This document shows, piece after piece, positions 1 through 13,430 of a stretch of 64,000 nucleotides of DNA; within the stretch, counting starts at the first letter, position 1; every line of letters begins with the position of its first letter. Origin of the DNA: Cardinalis cardinalis (taxonomy: Eukaryota; Chordata; Aves; Passeriformes; Cardinalidae); assembly GCA_014549065.1 (NCBI GenBank), contig JACDOX010000330.1, forward strand, positions 135,363-199,362, given 5' to 3'. The notes beneath the pieces were generated by a model. That model was not told the DNA's origin and made no database searches. It saw only the letters and a list, made by a program, of their open reading frames with translations. The translations under genes and the position numbers were made by a program.

Positions 1-403
1 CCTGCAGTGCCAGCTGTGGCTCTGCTGCAGCAGGGATCCTGCACAAGGGGGGAGTTTTCCTCTGCAGCTCCAGGGCTGCTGCAGATGGGCCTGGGCTCCC
101 TCTGGCAATGCAGGGCAGCAGAAAGCTGCTCCTCTGGCAATGCAGGGGGCAAAGGCTGCTGGGTTGTCCCAAACCTCAGATTGGATCCAGGTAGGAATGC
201 TTGGCTCCTCCCCTGGGCGGAGCATCTCCCCATGGGATGCTGGAATTGGATCAGCCATGCAGGGACACTCACTGGCCATGGACAGAAGATAATTAATAAT
301 TAANNGCCCATNAACAGCAGAGATCTCCTGCAGGGAGGATGGGCTGTGGGAGAGATAAAGAAAACTGCCCAATGAACAGNAGAGAACTGCCCCCCCTCTG
401 ACA
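1..403 (-). mobile_element. Partial solo LTR of an endogenous retrovirus (window edge)
   Basis: Read on the minus strand this stretch resembles a songbird endogenous-retrovirus LTR. The apparent 5' end (TGTCAGAGG on the minus strand) is at 403 and the element runs off the window at position 1. It is GC-rich, unlike the A+T-rich DNA after it. A 16-bp segment around TCTGGCAATGCAGGG occurs twice, at 100-115 and 132-147, a 32-bp internal duplication. No gag, pol or env reading frame is seen. The family assignment is by recognition only. Confidence 0.5.
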
Positions 404-2514
404 GATGGGGATAGAATACACAATTACCTTACACTCCAGAACCCAGGGTTTGGCAGACTGGCAGTCAGATCCTCCTTCTTGAGGGACAAAGACACTCAGG
501 AAAGGCCCAGCAAGGTGAAGCAGCCATGGATCCATACATGGATTTGGGATTTACAAGTGGCAAGACATGGAAGTTCATTCCCAGGACTAATGTACAAATG
601 TGAAANGATCACCTAAGAGGAAAGTTAAAACNCCTTGAANAGTTTAATATATAGCAGGTAATTTNGCCTTTAAGCATGATTTCAGAATTTCAGTAATTCT
701 GTCCTTGAATCCTCTNTAAATGCTTCTAACATTCTATTTCTTAAGGTGTGCATAAGCTACTTTTCTGGAATTATCTTAAGTGATAAAAAAGAATATACCT
801 TGCGATTGGGCACTTGTTTTCTTAGCCACANTGCTAGTAAGTGCCTTGGAAACAAACAAATTCAAATTCATCAAGTGTTATTGATCTATCTTAAAATAAA
901 CTAAGCTAAACACGATATACTACAGCTTTAAATGCTACACCATACCATATAAGTATATAAATAGATATATAAAAAATGTTTTTCTTGTGACTCATGAGTG
1001 TCAAGTATTGACTGTTCATAATAAAAAAAATGCTATCACAGTTCATCACACAAAAGGAACTCTGAATGAAAACTTCATTGTTTCTTATAGAAAGGATCTG
1101 GTGGCAATTTCAGCATGTTCATACTACTCCAAACTTTAGGCTTTTTCCATTTTTCATTGTGACTAGCAAAATGAGACTGAGACCTAAAGGCCACTACCAT
1201 GCTGGATTACAAAAAGAGGCTCTGTAGCACTAACAGCAGTTTAATTAAAGATGTTTTTTCTCAAAAAAAGACCCCTTGATTTTTTGCACCCTCTTACACC
1301 AAGTCTCAGTAACTCTCTACTGCACAGCTTTAAAGTTTTCCTTCTGCTTAGAGCAGCCATATGGCTGAATTTTGCACTTTATTTCACGTGACGTGTCTTC
1401 TGCTATTGCTACAAAATTAGTCCAAAAATACCAATATTATTTCAGGAGTCCAAAAGACACTGTCAACTTACCCTAAAGAGCATCAATTTTCCCAATTTTA
1501 ACCAAAGCCCAGTAAACTTCACCTTTTTCTCTCCCTCTGTTACTTGTCAGTTCCCATGACAAGAACTGCATGGTATAAAACCAAGTTGTTGTCACTTAAA
1601 ATCAGTGAATGTGACTAAACAGACACAATGGGTAAAGAAACTGCAACTTTTATAACTCCTTGTCAAGTGAGATCACACTTTGGAGCAGCACANAGCGGTG
1701 TTTGAAATACCTCTAAAAATAGCTACTTCCGCTGTGTCATTTTCTCGTTGTTAAGGATTCTTTTTCCTTAATGTTTAATGTAAGTGTCTCCTTTTATGTG
1801 GTCATTTCACACTATTGCTCCTTCTGATGCCCTTTTCAACCACTGTCAATTCCAAACAGGGATTGCTGCAGCTNAGCTGTTTGCAGACACTGATGTCCCT
1901 GTCACAGTGCCTGTGTGGCTCCTTGCCCTGGTGCATCCATCAAAGCGTGGCTCAGCCTGCACACTGTAAATTGTATATGCTGGGACACAGANTTTATCAT
2001 CCAGCATTTGCCTTTGTACCAAAACCATGCAAAATCTGCATGTCAAAAACTCCTCCAACTGCTTGAACAACAGCCTCAGTCTGGGCTCTGAAAGTCAAGC
2101 TGTGTTCCTTCTGCTTCATACATCATCCTTCTAATAAAAGTTCTCAAGTGAGCCCCAGCTGCAATTCTGCTGCTGACGCACGTAACAAAACACCCCAGCT
2201 TGCTGTGCCATTGGCTGGGCAGGGGAGCACAAATAAAAACCANAAGGCACTCGAGGGATTGTGAGGGACTTGAATTGAGCATGTGGGACAGAGTGATGTC
2301 AGCAGATGATACCCAGGATCTGGCAGAAGTCTTTCTTTGAGATACAGATTCTGGAGCTGAGCATAAAGTGAGTACACAGTACTATCAGTGGAGAATGTGG
2401 AATGCCAAACTCCTAAAACATTTGCACATGTGTAAAGTAATGATTATTATTTAGCTCTTTTCTGCTGAGTTGTTTTCCAAAAGCTCTCAGCTCCCTTGTA
2501 TTTACAGAGTGCCC
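404..2514. other. Intergenic DNA, no gene seen
   Basis: This is A+T-rich single-copy-looking sequence. Short open stretches occur but none has exon-like composition, splice sites or a recognisable protein. About 1,800-2,300 is somewhat more GC-rich. I see no repeat family I can name here. Confidence 0.6.
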
Positions 2515-2914
2515 TGTGGCAGGAAGGAATGATGAATGTGACTCCATGTTCTCAGAAGGCTAATTTATTACTTTATGCTACTATATTATATCAAACNATA
2601 CTATACTAAACTATACTAAAGAATACAGAANGGATACTTNCAGAATGCTAAAAAGANAATAATGAAAACTCGTGACTCTNTCCAGANTCCTGACACAGNT
2701 TGGCCCTGATTGGCCAAAGAGTGNAAACAACTCCCAGCAGAATNCAATGGAACAATCACCTGNGGGTNAACAATCTCCAAACACATTGCACATGAGCNCA
2801 ACACAGGAGAAGCAAATGAGATAAGAATTGTTTTCCTTTTTCTCTGAGGCTTCTCAGCTTCCCAGGAGAAAAATCCTGGGTAAAGGGATTTTTCCAGAAA
2901 ATATGATGGCCACA
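2515..2914 (-). mobile_element. Solo LTR, ERVK-like, same family as 25301-25718
   Basis: On the minus strand the element starts TGTGGC (2914) and ends GCCACA (2515), giving about 400 bp with inverted TG...CA ends. An AATAAA polyadenylation signal on the minus strand lies at 2564-2569. It matches the plus-strand element at 25301-25718 along its whole length, including the GAAGCTGAGAAGCC-type block and the end with CTTCTGAGAACATGGAGTC. The flanking six bases (GTGCCC and CAGCGC) are not a clear target duplication, so the copy looks older or its flanks have changed. Several Ns fall inside it. Confidence 0.75.
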
Positions 2915-3073
2915 CAGCGCTCCTTAAATATAGCTCCTTCTTTAACATGAACTTCAGCTGTGGGGTTTGTTCTTCTGATGTGAGAGGGAAAAAACCCAGC
3001 GTAAATCTAATTGTGAGTTTTGGCTGAGTAACAGTTTGTTTAATTGAATCTGGTTTAGAGCTATTCAGAACTG

Positions 3074-3245
3074 ATCACAGAACCACTGAATCACTGAATG
3101 TCCCAGTTTGGAAAGAACCTTAACACTCATCCAGTGCCACCCTCTGCCATGGCAGGGACACCTTCCACTGTCCCAGGGTGCTCCAAGCCCTGTCCAACCT
3201 GGCCTTGGACTCTGCCAGGGATCCAGGGGCAGCCACAGCTTGGAA
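3074..3245 (-). mobile_element. CR1 retrotransposon 3' fragment
   Basis: The plus strand reads as the reverse complement of the avian CR1 3' end: the ATCACAGAA...CACTGAATG tail, then TTTGGAAAGAACCT, CATCCAGTGCCACC, CCATGGCAGGGACACC and GTCCAACCTGGCCTTGGA. It is 5'-truncated, as is usual for CR1, and carries no intact coding sequence. Confidence 0.85.
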
Positions 3246-6200
3246 CATGGTAAATTGTTCAATTTTCTAGTCCATGATAAATNTATCAGAAGGTGGGCAC
3301 ACACCATGCCCTTCTAGAGGTGAAAATTCCATATTCTCTTAGGCTTCTCACCAGTCTAAACTCAGATTCATCTTTTCATGGAAACCTCGAAAAAAGTCAT
3401 CATAACTTTTATAGAGCCACTACCCTGACAAAGTTCTCTCTGCAAATAACTGGGTTTACATTCCTGCTGTGTAAGAAATTAGAATAGTTTTATGTCATGT
3501 TNTATGTCCTGCAGGGCATTTTTGGTNTGTTTACCATGAATTTAAGCACAGGGTCAGCATTCAGGCCTGCTGTGGGTGGTGTTATCTGATACAGAGCCAC
3601 CAGACTTCTCAAAAATCATTGGCTTTGATTATATTTAGGAAGTTAGTCTGGCATTGATTTGGGTCATAGAGGAAGTGAATGATCAAGGACTGGCTGACTT
3701 GACTGGACTGTGGCACAGATTAAGGCAGATCTCACAAATTGCATTTAGTTCTTATGCAAAGTGAGCATTGTAATGCTTAAATTTCAGCATCAGGGATGAG
3801 TCTCCCNTACTCCACCTGCCAAATTCTAATACACCAAATAATAAAGTGTAGGAAAGTTTGGGAGGTTTTGTTTTCTTTTTAAGTACCTGACTGTACTCTG
3901 TTTCTTTGTGTTTCTTTTGCAGAACCAGTGGCCTGTAAGGAGCTCAGAAGCCCTGGGTGCAGCTCTCCACTTCTCCATCTATCCATGTGCAGCCTAAAGA
4001 GAGGTCAGGACAGGCACAGTGACTTACAGAAGCAGCTTTTCTTTGGGCTTGTCTTGATACCAGTGTTTCTTAGTCAAAAATGAAGTCTGGAAACAAGGGG
4101 AAATGATAGGTTAGGAGTAGACCATGGTTTTTGGGTTTGTTGGTTTGGTTTTTTTTTNAAAAAGGACAGTATGGAAAAAGAATGCACAAAAGTGGGGTAA
4201 GCTCAAACACACAACAGCACAATGACTTAAGACTTCTGAAAGTAATCATTAATTGCAATTAATAATAATTAATTTTCAATTTGATTGCAAACAGAGCAAT
4301 TAACAGACTTTGTATGAGAAGACTAATATTTAGGACTGACATACCTGAAAGATTAAGGCAGAAACAGCAAAACATGCAAAATGAAGGGTCCTTGTGAGAG
4401 TAACTGAAGTCTTTTTACAGAAAAATGTGTCAGTGTGAAGCACCACCATCAGACACACCAGAAATCTGCCCTCCCTGATCTCCAAGAACATTGGATGTAT
4501 GACATCACAACATATTTCTTTATAATATCACATCATGCTCCAGCTGACAGCTTATTTGAAACAACACTACTGTTTTCAAAATGCAGAGATGCNAACTTTT
4601 CCTAAAGCTATCTTCTCAGATTATTGCTTTTTAAATATATTTAATAAAAAAATGTTAGTTAATGGAGACTGTAAATGCACTACTGAGCTGCTCTCTATTT
4701 GTGGTATTTTAAATTTGATTGAAAACAATTAGCAGATGAGAGAGATGCCTGTGAGCATTCATTAAAATGAGGCTTGTGGTTTGTGACTGTTGAATTTCAC
4801 TGTGCATCTGGAGCTGTTTGCACTGGTGGCACAGTTTTCTGTCATCATAAAAAGGGGACTGTTCCCTATAAAGGTTATGCTGGCAAAAAATAAATTGTAT
4901 TAAATCTTTCCAAAACTTCCCATTGAGAGAGCAGCAGCCTATTACCCACGGGGAATTTCTCTATCAGATGATGATGGCTCATGGACAATTTAATTTGTTA
5001 TTTAGCAACAGCTTGTAAATCCCTCTCATATAAATAACATGCAGTTGTAAAAGCTGACTGCTAATGAGATGATTGACCCTAAAGGTCACACTGGCAGAAT
5101 CTCCCATTGTTTGCTTAAGGATATAATTTTCATTTNATCTAACTGGAAACTGACATCCGAGCATAACGTGACAAGACATTAAATAAAAAAAAAAATCTGC
5201 ATTACCAGAAGAACTATGCCATTGTTTTGTGTTTGAGATAAACATTGTTAGCTTGGGCTGAGCTGCTACCAGGGCAGTCAGCTGATGGATATGGGACTCT
5301 CCAATGGACTGTGGGGAGAGATGAATACATCTCTGAAAAATATCTGGTGAGCAAGTACAATATCAAAGGTGAGTGTGGTCTGAACGTGAACATTCAATTT
5401 TTCAGTTCATTAAAATCAAGTTCAATTCCAAAACTCATCCCAAGGTGAGGTGATTGGGGTAAGGAGGTTTTACAGAGGTTTTGCTTGTGTTATATTAGGA
5501 TTTTTTTTGCTGCTGCCTGCATTTTTAATATTGAGTTGCTAGAAGAAACTCAGGCAGCTCAGTGCACTACAGGACAAAGTTGTATGGACAACAGTGCTGA
5601 CTTAAAAATGACACACAGTAAAAATTTTTAATTTTCAAAATCTATGTGCTGAGTAGTCTGAAAGTAGCACAAAATTAAGTACAAGGCTGCTGTGACACAT
5701 TACACTTTCTGCCACCTTCTGCTTTCTCAGTACCTACCACAGCNCCTGTCCTCATATTTATTTCTTTCTTCTGCAGTCAGGCAAAAAGCCTCCAAATTAA
5801 TCCAGCATTCTTCCCTGAGCAGGGATTATTTGGGGCTTTTGTGCCAATGTCCATCCTGAATCGTGTAGTATTTGGCTGATGTTGAATATACCCAACAGAG
5901 AAATATTTAACCAATACAGGAGAGNACAAGCATTACTGATCTGAGTTAATCCAGTAAGACTAAATAATGTAAATGAACTGTGCAATACATTATCATTTTC
6001 AGCACATTAATTTGGGATAATCATGGTGATTACATAACCAGCTATCTGATCAAGAAATCCATGGACAGACCTGTGAGAACACTTTAGNTACATCAAGTAT
6101 ATTGACAGGTACCTCAGTGCCTTTATAAACCCCTGATATCTACTAGGGAAAGCATCTCCACAAGACATAGCATTTCTAGCTATATATTATTCTTATCAAA

Positions 6201-9200
6201 ATATTGGTCCACTTGGCAAAGTCTACTGATTTTACACCAGATAACTTTGGGCATTGCTCCAGCTCCTGGGAACACATTTGAAAATTCAAGGTACTTTCAA
6301 AGGTCAGCCTCTGCTGTTTAGTTCACAGAAAACACAACACACACTCTCAGAAAGACNTAAATTAGCACTGGTACTCACTAATCAATCTGAAGGAAATTAN
6401 AGGCTGCATGTAGGTAGATGATACCTCATCTTTATATTTATGCATATGCAGACCTTAAGACATGTGTAAGGGCTCAACAGGGCATCCAGGAATTCCACGG
6501 TCTCTTGATGTAGGTTGAGCACCTGTTCCCCCTGAATAAAAGAGGATGACCATATTTTGTATCTGCTTGGCATTGATTATCTTGGGGTATAGTCGCAGAC
6601 TAATTGTTTATGAGAACTTCACACTCCATCAGGTTTCCCTGTATTTTTGAGAAGTGGAGAGGTCATATTAATTGACAGAAAGAAAATCCAAAAGCTGCCT
6701 GCTTGAGCATAAAACAAAGTGAGGATGACAAGAGTTTTCAGACCAGATATGTGTCCTAGGGTGACTTTCTGATGCTTGTATACCCAGTCATCTGTTCTGC
6801 TTGNTATTGATATATAGTTATTGAGTTCTGTGCTATACCCTTCTGTGTTGTTATTTAACAAAATAATAATGAAATATTCAAATACCTTTAAGTTTCTTTT
6901 TACTTTGGGATCCTGCACTGACAGACAAAAAGCATCAACAAGAATGTGTCATTTGCTTAATGTCCCCTTCTTAAGCCCCTCTATCTCCTTTTTTCTGTTT
7001 TTCAGTAAAAGCCAGCTCTGCTACTCTGCAAACATTAACCTAATATCCAGGGTAGGGTTTTCAGTGCATACCAGGGCATTTATACTATAGCATCATCTGA
7101 TCTACCCTCCCATAAGATTCCTGTTCTTTTAGTCTACAGCACAGACTTGTACCATCTTAACACAGAACTAAACCACACCAATTTTTAGTGTGGGGAAGGT
7201 GTCAAGAAATAGTGAAGCAAATGTAATTAATCCACTGTAGAGACCATTATTTTTCAGTGTAATGGAATGGTGAATTTTTCAAAGAAATCAAAGTAAACAT
7301 CAGTTTTTGGTTTAAAATATCCCCAAAGAAAGAGTTGCTTGTAAGGTTTCAAACACCCAGCCCCACATAAAATTAAATTACTTGCAATATTTTCCTTACT
7401 ATATTTACTATGCTGTCCAATGAGAACCTGGAATTTTTCCCATGTCAGTTGTACCAGTTGCNTCCTAGGAGATGTCACCTGGATGGACAGGAGAACATCA
7501 ACAAAAGTGTGACAGAAACCCCACTCACATCACAGCTGTGGGGATGGGATTTCCTCCTGTGAGCCAAGGCCATGTGAGGATGGGGCTCCCGTGGCAGATT
7601 TGGGAGCACACTGACAGTGGGTAGAAGAACCCATCTAATAAATTGAGATTATTTAATCACTCCCCTCCTAAATTTGTCTTACAAGAACTCAGGAGAAGGG
7701 GCAATCTTAGATGTTGATGTGCAGCTTAGCTGGGCAAAACACAGCAAACTGCTCACAGGGCTCTTCTCCTGNTCATGGGCTCTCGTCCTGAGAAGCCTAA
7801 AAAAACACAGTAAAGGCACTTCAGGCTCAAGTGTTGTGTATCAATGAGAAAATAAGTGCCTGTGGCCAGAATAATTTTATTTTATTCCTAGACTGGAATG
7901 ATATTCTGATATTCTGTCTGAAAGGGTGATATTCTGTCTGAAAGAATTGCACAAAGGATTTTATTGGACTAATCAGGGCCCCTGGTGAATAGACCTAATT
8001 GTTAAACTGCCATGGAAACATCAGCACAGTTCCAGGTGATTGATAACTTCTGTTATTTTCAAAACACAGAGAATGCAGAGAAGGAAATATTTAGATAACA
8101 AAGGATGCATAATCTGTCATACCTTTACAGAATGTTGATCTTTTATGGAACTACTATTATCTCATCCTTTTATCCATAATCAACACAAAAAGCAAAGCAG
8201 AAGTCATTTGCATTCTCCTAAAGCCTACTGCTTTTCCCTAAAACTGAAGGAAAAAATTAGCTAGGACCTTTTATCATACAGGACAAATAAAATAGCAAAC
8301 AAGATGAAAGCAGAATTGCTAATGGGTGTTGTTGCACAGACATCACCAGGGTCATTGTCCCGTGGAAATGGAGGAGCAGGATGTTAGGCAAATCCAGTGA
8401 CAGCTCCTTTCCCTGGCTCTGGATGACTCCACTGAAATCACTGCAGATTGGTGGAGGAAATGGTTGGGAATTGGGATGAATAGTTTATGGAATACTGTTA
8501 CCTAAAGCCTTCTGGATCATGACTGTTGGGGAAAAAGCTCATTGTGCAGAAAGCCCCTCTGTTTTTGGGTCCCAGCTGGCACTCTGGAGCAGAGCAGTGG
8601 AGAGAAGGCTCTCAGTCAGGCATGAGAAATGCAGCACTGCTTATGGGGAGGATTACAATCAGATTTATTGCTGATACAGTGAAGAATATTGCCAGTGCAG
8701 TCTGTAACAGAAGCAGGTCTGGAGGGNGGTAACAGAAGTGGGTTTGGGGGGTATGCACAGGTTGGCAGCCTTTGGCCTTGCAGAATGCACAGGCACAGAG
8801 CCCCTGTGCAGCTGCTCTGGGGTTTCATCTCCCTGTAGGACAATCTGGCCTTTACTCACCCATCCCAAAGGGAGAGTCTCCTGCNGTCAGGCTGGACCTG
8901 GACATACCCTGCAGGGCTCCCTGNCAAGGAGGGGACCCACCCAGAACNTGCCTGCAGCCTTGGGACACCAGTTTGTCCAGTTGGCCCACCTCCACTAACA
9001 TTTTATCCTCTTTTGCAGGCTGATGTGCACCAGCTCCCCATCTCTGGAATATATCCATTGTTTGAGCACCCAGAGTTCCTCCTGCAATTGCCACATGTGT
9101 TCTTATCTTAGGACAATTCACACTGTCAGAGACAATCCCGGGGGACAGGGGGGGTGTTGAGGGGGGAGGCAGGAGGGACACACCTGATGACCCTCAGCAC

Positions 9201-9222
9201 TGTCACACACATTGGGATGCCT
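3246..9222. other. Intergenic DNA, no gene seen
   Basis: About 6 kb of A+T-rich DNA without a supportable gene. Composition rises in GC from about 8,500 to 9,200, where several short open frames overlap on both strands. None resembles a protein I know, and this rise leads into an LTR cluster. A short tandem duplication lies at 7907-7944. Confidence 0.55.
7907..7944. repeat. Tandem duplication, two 18-bp copies
   Basis: TGATATTCTGTCTGAAAG occurs at 7907-7924 and again at 7927-7944, a 20-bp period with identical copies. Confidence 0.85.
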
Positions 9223-9663
9223 TGTGAAGNCTGCCCTAGAACAGAGGNTGNACAGAGCTAAAGAATAAAGCANGGATTTATTANAAGGCCTCNANNGATC
9301 CACCTTGGGCAGCCCAAGAGCCCAGCCAGGGCTGCACCCAAGATGAACCAAAATGGTCCCAAAATGCNCNNCNGNNCACNGGGTCTCTCNCTNTGATCAG
9401 TTCTGCTCTATTTGCATCTTGCAGTTCANTGTCCCATTCCAGCTTTAGCCCNTGCAGTCCCATCCTGCTTGNTTTTCTCTTTTCAGTTCACATTGTTCAT
9501 GCTCTTNGGCTGAGATTTGGATCATTTGTCCTTGGTGCCCAGCTGGAGCAGGAATTGTTTTGTCTCCCTNCTCTGTGCACAGAGCTCACCATCCCTAATA
9601 TGAAGCTCAGAACTACACACTAAAGCAGCACAGAATNTGAAAAATATAAAAGCTAAAACTTCA
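9223..9663 (-). mobile_element. Solo LTR-like element
   Basis: On the minus strand this reads as an LTR of about 440 bp, with an AATAAA signal at 9277-9282 about 55 bp before the 3' end and a terminal ...CTTCACA at 9223. The 5' end is placed at a TGAAG near 9663 and is uncertain. It has many Ns (about 9,285-9,470), suggesting an ambiguous, repetitive assembly. No target duplication was found. No retroviral coding sequence is present. Confidence 0.55.
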
Positions 9664-9983
9664 GGCATCATTTGTGATGAAAGGGAAGAGTAACAGGCTT
9701 GTGACCNTACTGAGTATCAAGAATTTGAGTGAGAAACCTGGAGCTTTCCCCCAGCAGCCCCCAGAATGTGATATTTCCTCCCACAAGACGCACCCTCCAC
9801 TTTTCCCAAGAGAAGGCCCCCGTGTTTTCTCCTCACAGCCCAGCTGAGCACAAACAATCATGGCCATTTGCCCAAGACCTCCCCATGCCAGAGCAGCCCT
9901 TCAGACCAGCAGGGCCTTGCTGTGGGTGCCAGTGGGCCCCAGAGGGGGCTCCCAGCAGGTGCCCCCACCCAGGGACTCCCAGC
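9664..9983. other. GC-richer DNA between two LTRs
   Basis: A short spacer between two LTR-type elements. It contains open frames on both strands that run on into the neighbouring LTR, which is what GC-rich repeats produce by chance. I recognise no gene. It may itself be retroviral remnant DNA, but nothing in it proves that. Confidence 0.4.
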
Positions 9984-10591
9984 TGTCGGAGCATTGGGGG
10001 GTTGCACGGTCGGGATGGAGAGCAGAGATCTCTGCAGCCAGGTCAGGAACGTGGGGTTTATTGCAAGGGGCCTGGGGGCAGGGCCCTGCTGGGAGCTGCC
10101 AGCCACAGCTCAGAGCAGGCCCCAGAGAAGAGAGTAAAAGGGTAAAAGAGCAAAAGCATAAGAGAGTAAAAAGGGTAAGAGAGCGAGGTTCCCGTTACAA
10201 TGCAATAAATCTTCTTCTGTGTGGAATATTCTAATTCTCACTAACCAATCTAGTACAATATATANATCCTACAGCATTTACATACAGCCTATAAGAATCA
10301 TTACATCACCATGCTGTGTTACATTTTAAACCCTAAAAACTCCTCTTTGGGCCCCTTCTGCCAAGCTACTGGGGTCTGCTCTGGCCCTTGGAGCTGTCTG
10401 CAAGCAGAGGGAATTGTTTCATCAAAAGGGGATTGCCTTCAGTCCAGCCACGCCATTGTTTTCCAGTTGTTCAGTAACTGAGGGATCTCAAAGCTTGCTT
10501 TCATTTCAATCTCACTTATAATTTCCATATTCTCAAAATCTTTGCCAGGCAATCATATTTATAAGGCTTTCCAGTTNCNTCNTCCCCAACA
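9984..10591 (-). mobile_element. Solo LTR, same family as 59271-59915
   Basis: On the minus strand it starts TGTTGGGG (10591) and ends CTCCGACA (9984). It has a TATA-like TTATAAATAT near the start and an AATAAA signal at 10057-10062, so U3, R and U5 are all represented. A GA/AAAG-rich block lies at about 10,120-10,185. It is closely similar to the element at 59271-59915, with long identical stretches such as ACATCACCATGCTGTG. Flanking hexamers (CCCAGC and GCCTGC) match at only four of six positions. Confidence 0.75.
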
Positions 10592-12844
10592 GCCTGCACC
10601 GCCAGTGAGCACCGGGCTCAGCCCAGCAGCGCTGACATCCAGAACCCTCCTCCAGCCTCAACCCCCTCTGCACACCAACAGCGAACCCTTGATGAGTGCA
10701 TTTATTCCCTCACTCCAGGACAGCACATTNCAGATTCAGGGCATGCCCAAATCACTACTTATCTTCTTAGATCTAGGAATACAAACATATCATTGAAATG
10801 TAAAATCTCTGAGCAAGGGAACAGCAGCCTGTGCCACATGATCTCCACTGAGATTACTGGAGAGTGAAAAAAGCCAAATTCAAACTAATGTCAGAAGGAA
10901 ATAATTTTAAACAGAGCAACCTTTATCTTCATTTCATCTCACTGATGTGATGGAAAAAAGTCCTTTTATGAGGGAGGGATGAGTCTAAAATTTTTGAAGG
11001 TTCATTTCAAAGGCTTTTTAACTGATTATCCAGAGCATCCCTTTGGTACAAAAAGCAAACCAGAGTAATTTTTTCATCTCTTGAGACTACCATCCCCATT
11101 TGGACTACTCAGAAAAACCTTTCCCACACAGTCCTTCCTTTGCACTNGGAGGAACATCTCAGGAGTGCAGGGACATGTGAACTAATTTGCAGGCCAAAAA
11201 ATAACCAGATTTTGAACTTCCAGATTGGTTCATTTAAACTGTTCCTAAGGAATGAGAGAGCTCACTTATCTGAATATTGAGAAACCATTAATTATTAGTT
11301 AGTCACACTGANAAGACTCAGTGAGAGGTTCTTGTTCACTTCAGCTGAACAAAATCCCAACTCTGTTAACACAAAAAATAGAAACCAAAACACAGAAACA
11401 CAAAATTTGCTATTTTNTGTTACGCTTTCTCCAGCTATAGTGTGTTCTGTTGGGTTGTTCCAACTCTCGTGTGCTTTAACAGAAATAGGGAAGAAATGTC
11501 TCCTGTCTTACAGGACATGCACAGGTTTTGGTTCAGGTTCCTGCTTTATTATACTTTCTGTGGAGCCCTGCCCAGCTCCTTCAGTGTCCCAGTTTCAGGT
11601 GTTTCATTTGTGCACGGTGTCAGACAACTCTTTGGTACAGCTCTGAGGCAGGTAACTTAAAAAAATGATGCATCCAGCACTACACAATGGAAATTTATAC
11701 TAATGTACACTGGANAGAAATGCATTGCTCCCCTTCAATTCACTTGGGCTCTCGATGGAACCAATCTCCAAGAAAAAATTGTTACAGGGCCTGGCAATAC
11801 TGGAGCCTCTAAAGCCTGGCTCTTAATTACTAATTAATGTGCTTTTTCTCTGCTCCAGTAGGGAGGCAAATAACCAGGTTAGTGCTTGAGGAACCTCTTG
11901 TGAAAAGCAGTGACTTTTTACCCTCTATTATTTTATCTCACCAATCCAGTGTCATTTGCTCCTTTTTCCCTTCCCTTCTACCATTCACTAATCTCAGGCA
12001 ATACCAGAGCAAATTGTCCTCATTTTTTCTTTACTGTTGAGATGGACTTCAGAATTTATCCAGCTTGAATGTCACATTGTATTTTTTTTTTCTTCCAGAG
12101 ACTTTATCATTTAAACCAAGTTTATCTTCTGCTCTCCTTGCACAGTTATCTGTCCNCACAGTCCCAGTTCCTGAAAGGGACACTATTTTGGCACATAACA
12201 TTTTCATTTAAATGATTGGTATATGTTTAAAAATCATTTATCACCCAGGACTCAAACATAACACAAAACACGTGATGAACACAGTTCATCTCAGTACCGA
12301 GGGGGTGATAAGTAAAAAGATAACTGACTAAATGGTATTTAGCTCAGGAAAGTACATCAGCCTTCTTGTCAGAAACCACAGTAGAGATGGGAGAGGAGAA
12401 TTGGCAGGANGGTGAATTTTTTTTTGTTTCTGGCCATTTAAAGGTTTGGCATGCAACATATTCCACAGGAACATCATCAGCAAGGCACACAGGCATCAGT
12501 CAGGAATATTTTTGAGAGGATAACACATAAAATGAGACATGCTCAGAGTAAAGGGTAATGAGGAATTGACCATTGTTCTGAAGTATCTGCTTGGGGACTC
12601 TATAAATCCTCTTTATTGATCCATGTATTACAATGACAATTCCTACTCAAAAATTCAAGTTATTTATAGTCCCGTAGATCTGCTTTAAGCTGAACACATT
12701 ATTTTTTTACAAAACAAGATCTGAAAGTCCTTTTTTCCTAACTGTCAAGAGGGATTAATTTTGCAAGGGACTAGAAATTTTATTTCTAATCTTCACCTGC
12801 AGTGGCTCGGGTTCTAATGCCCTTTTTATTTACACTCAGGAATG

Positions 12845-13430
12845 TGCTCTGTGTTACTGTGAGAGAGCAAAACTGTCCTGCTCTGGTCCCCTGAGGATCA
12901 TTCTCACTGCTAATAATGAAGGGATGGGACTATCATTGGGTTAAGAATGATTTGTTGCTCAGATAAATATTAGTTTCAGAGGCTGTGAGATTTTAGAGGA
13001 GTAAGCAGTTGGCCATAGCTTAAAGTAGCTACAAGTTCTTTGCTATAAGATAATATAATATAACTTTCTGGGCTAATAGATAGTTGTCACAAGGTGTATT
13101 TTGTTTTTTTTTAACTAATCACTTTTACTTACCTCTACTGTACTGTGGGTACTTTTGTCTGATAGGCTTTTGTCTCACATGCACACAGATGCTTCTATTA
13201 TAACTTCTAAACTCTTAGTTTACTCAATGTAACCACACCCTTACATTATAAACTCTTCACCATCTTATTAGTACATAAGTACATTATTAAGATGTACATT
13301 AGTACATCTTAATGCACTTATTTAAGGCATATTCTTACTCACAACTACAGAAACATAAGTTTACAATTTTTCTGCTTAATTCTGTGAATTGTATTTTTAT
13401 ATTAATCTAATTAAATAGATTAATAGATCA
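12845..13430 (-). mobile_element. Possible old LTR-element remnant
   Basis: This A+T-rich block has the look of a songbird LTR-element remnant, with a minus-strand reading resembling the 3' part of an ERVL-type LTR. I could not fix its ends or find target duplications, so the call rests on weak recognition. It contains the perfect hairpin at 13286-13313. Confidence 0.25.
13286..13313. repeat. Perfect 12-bp inverted repeat with 4-base loop
   Basis: ATTAAGATGTAC (13286-13297) is followed by ATTA and then by its exact reverse complement GTACATCTTAAT (13302-13313). Related words (GTACATAAGTACATT) lie just upstream, so the block also has direct-repeat character. Confidence 0.9.

Noticed and set aside
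9729..10234. Overlapping 80-140 codon open frames on both strands
   Set aside because: They cross the boundary of a solo LTR and have no family resemblance. GC-rich LTR sequence explains them.
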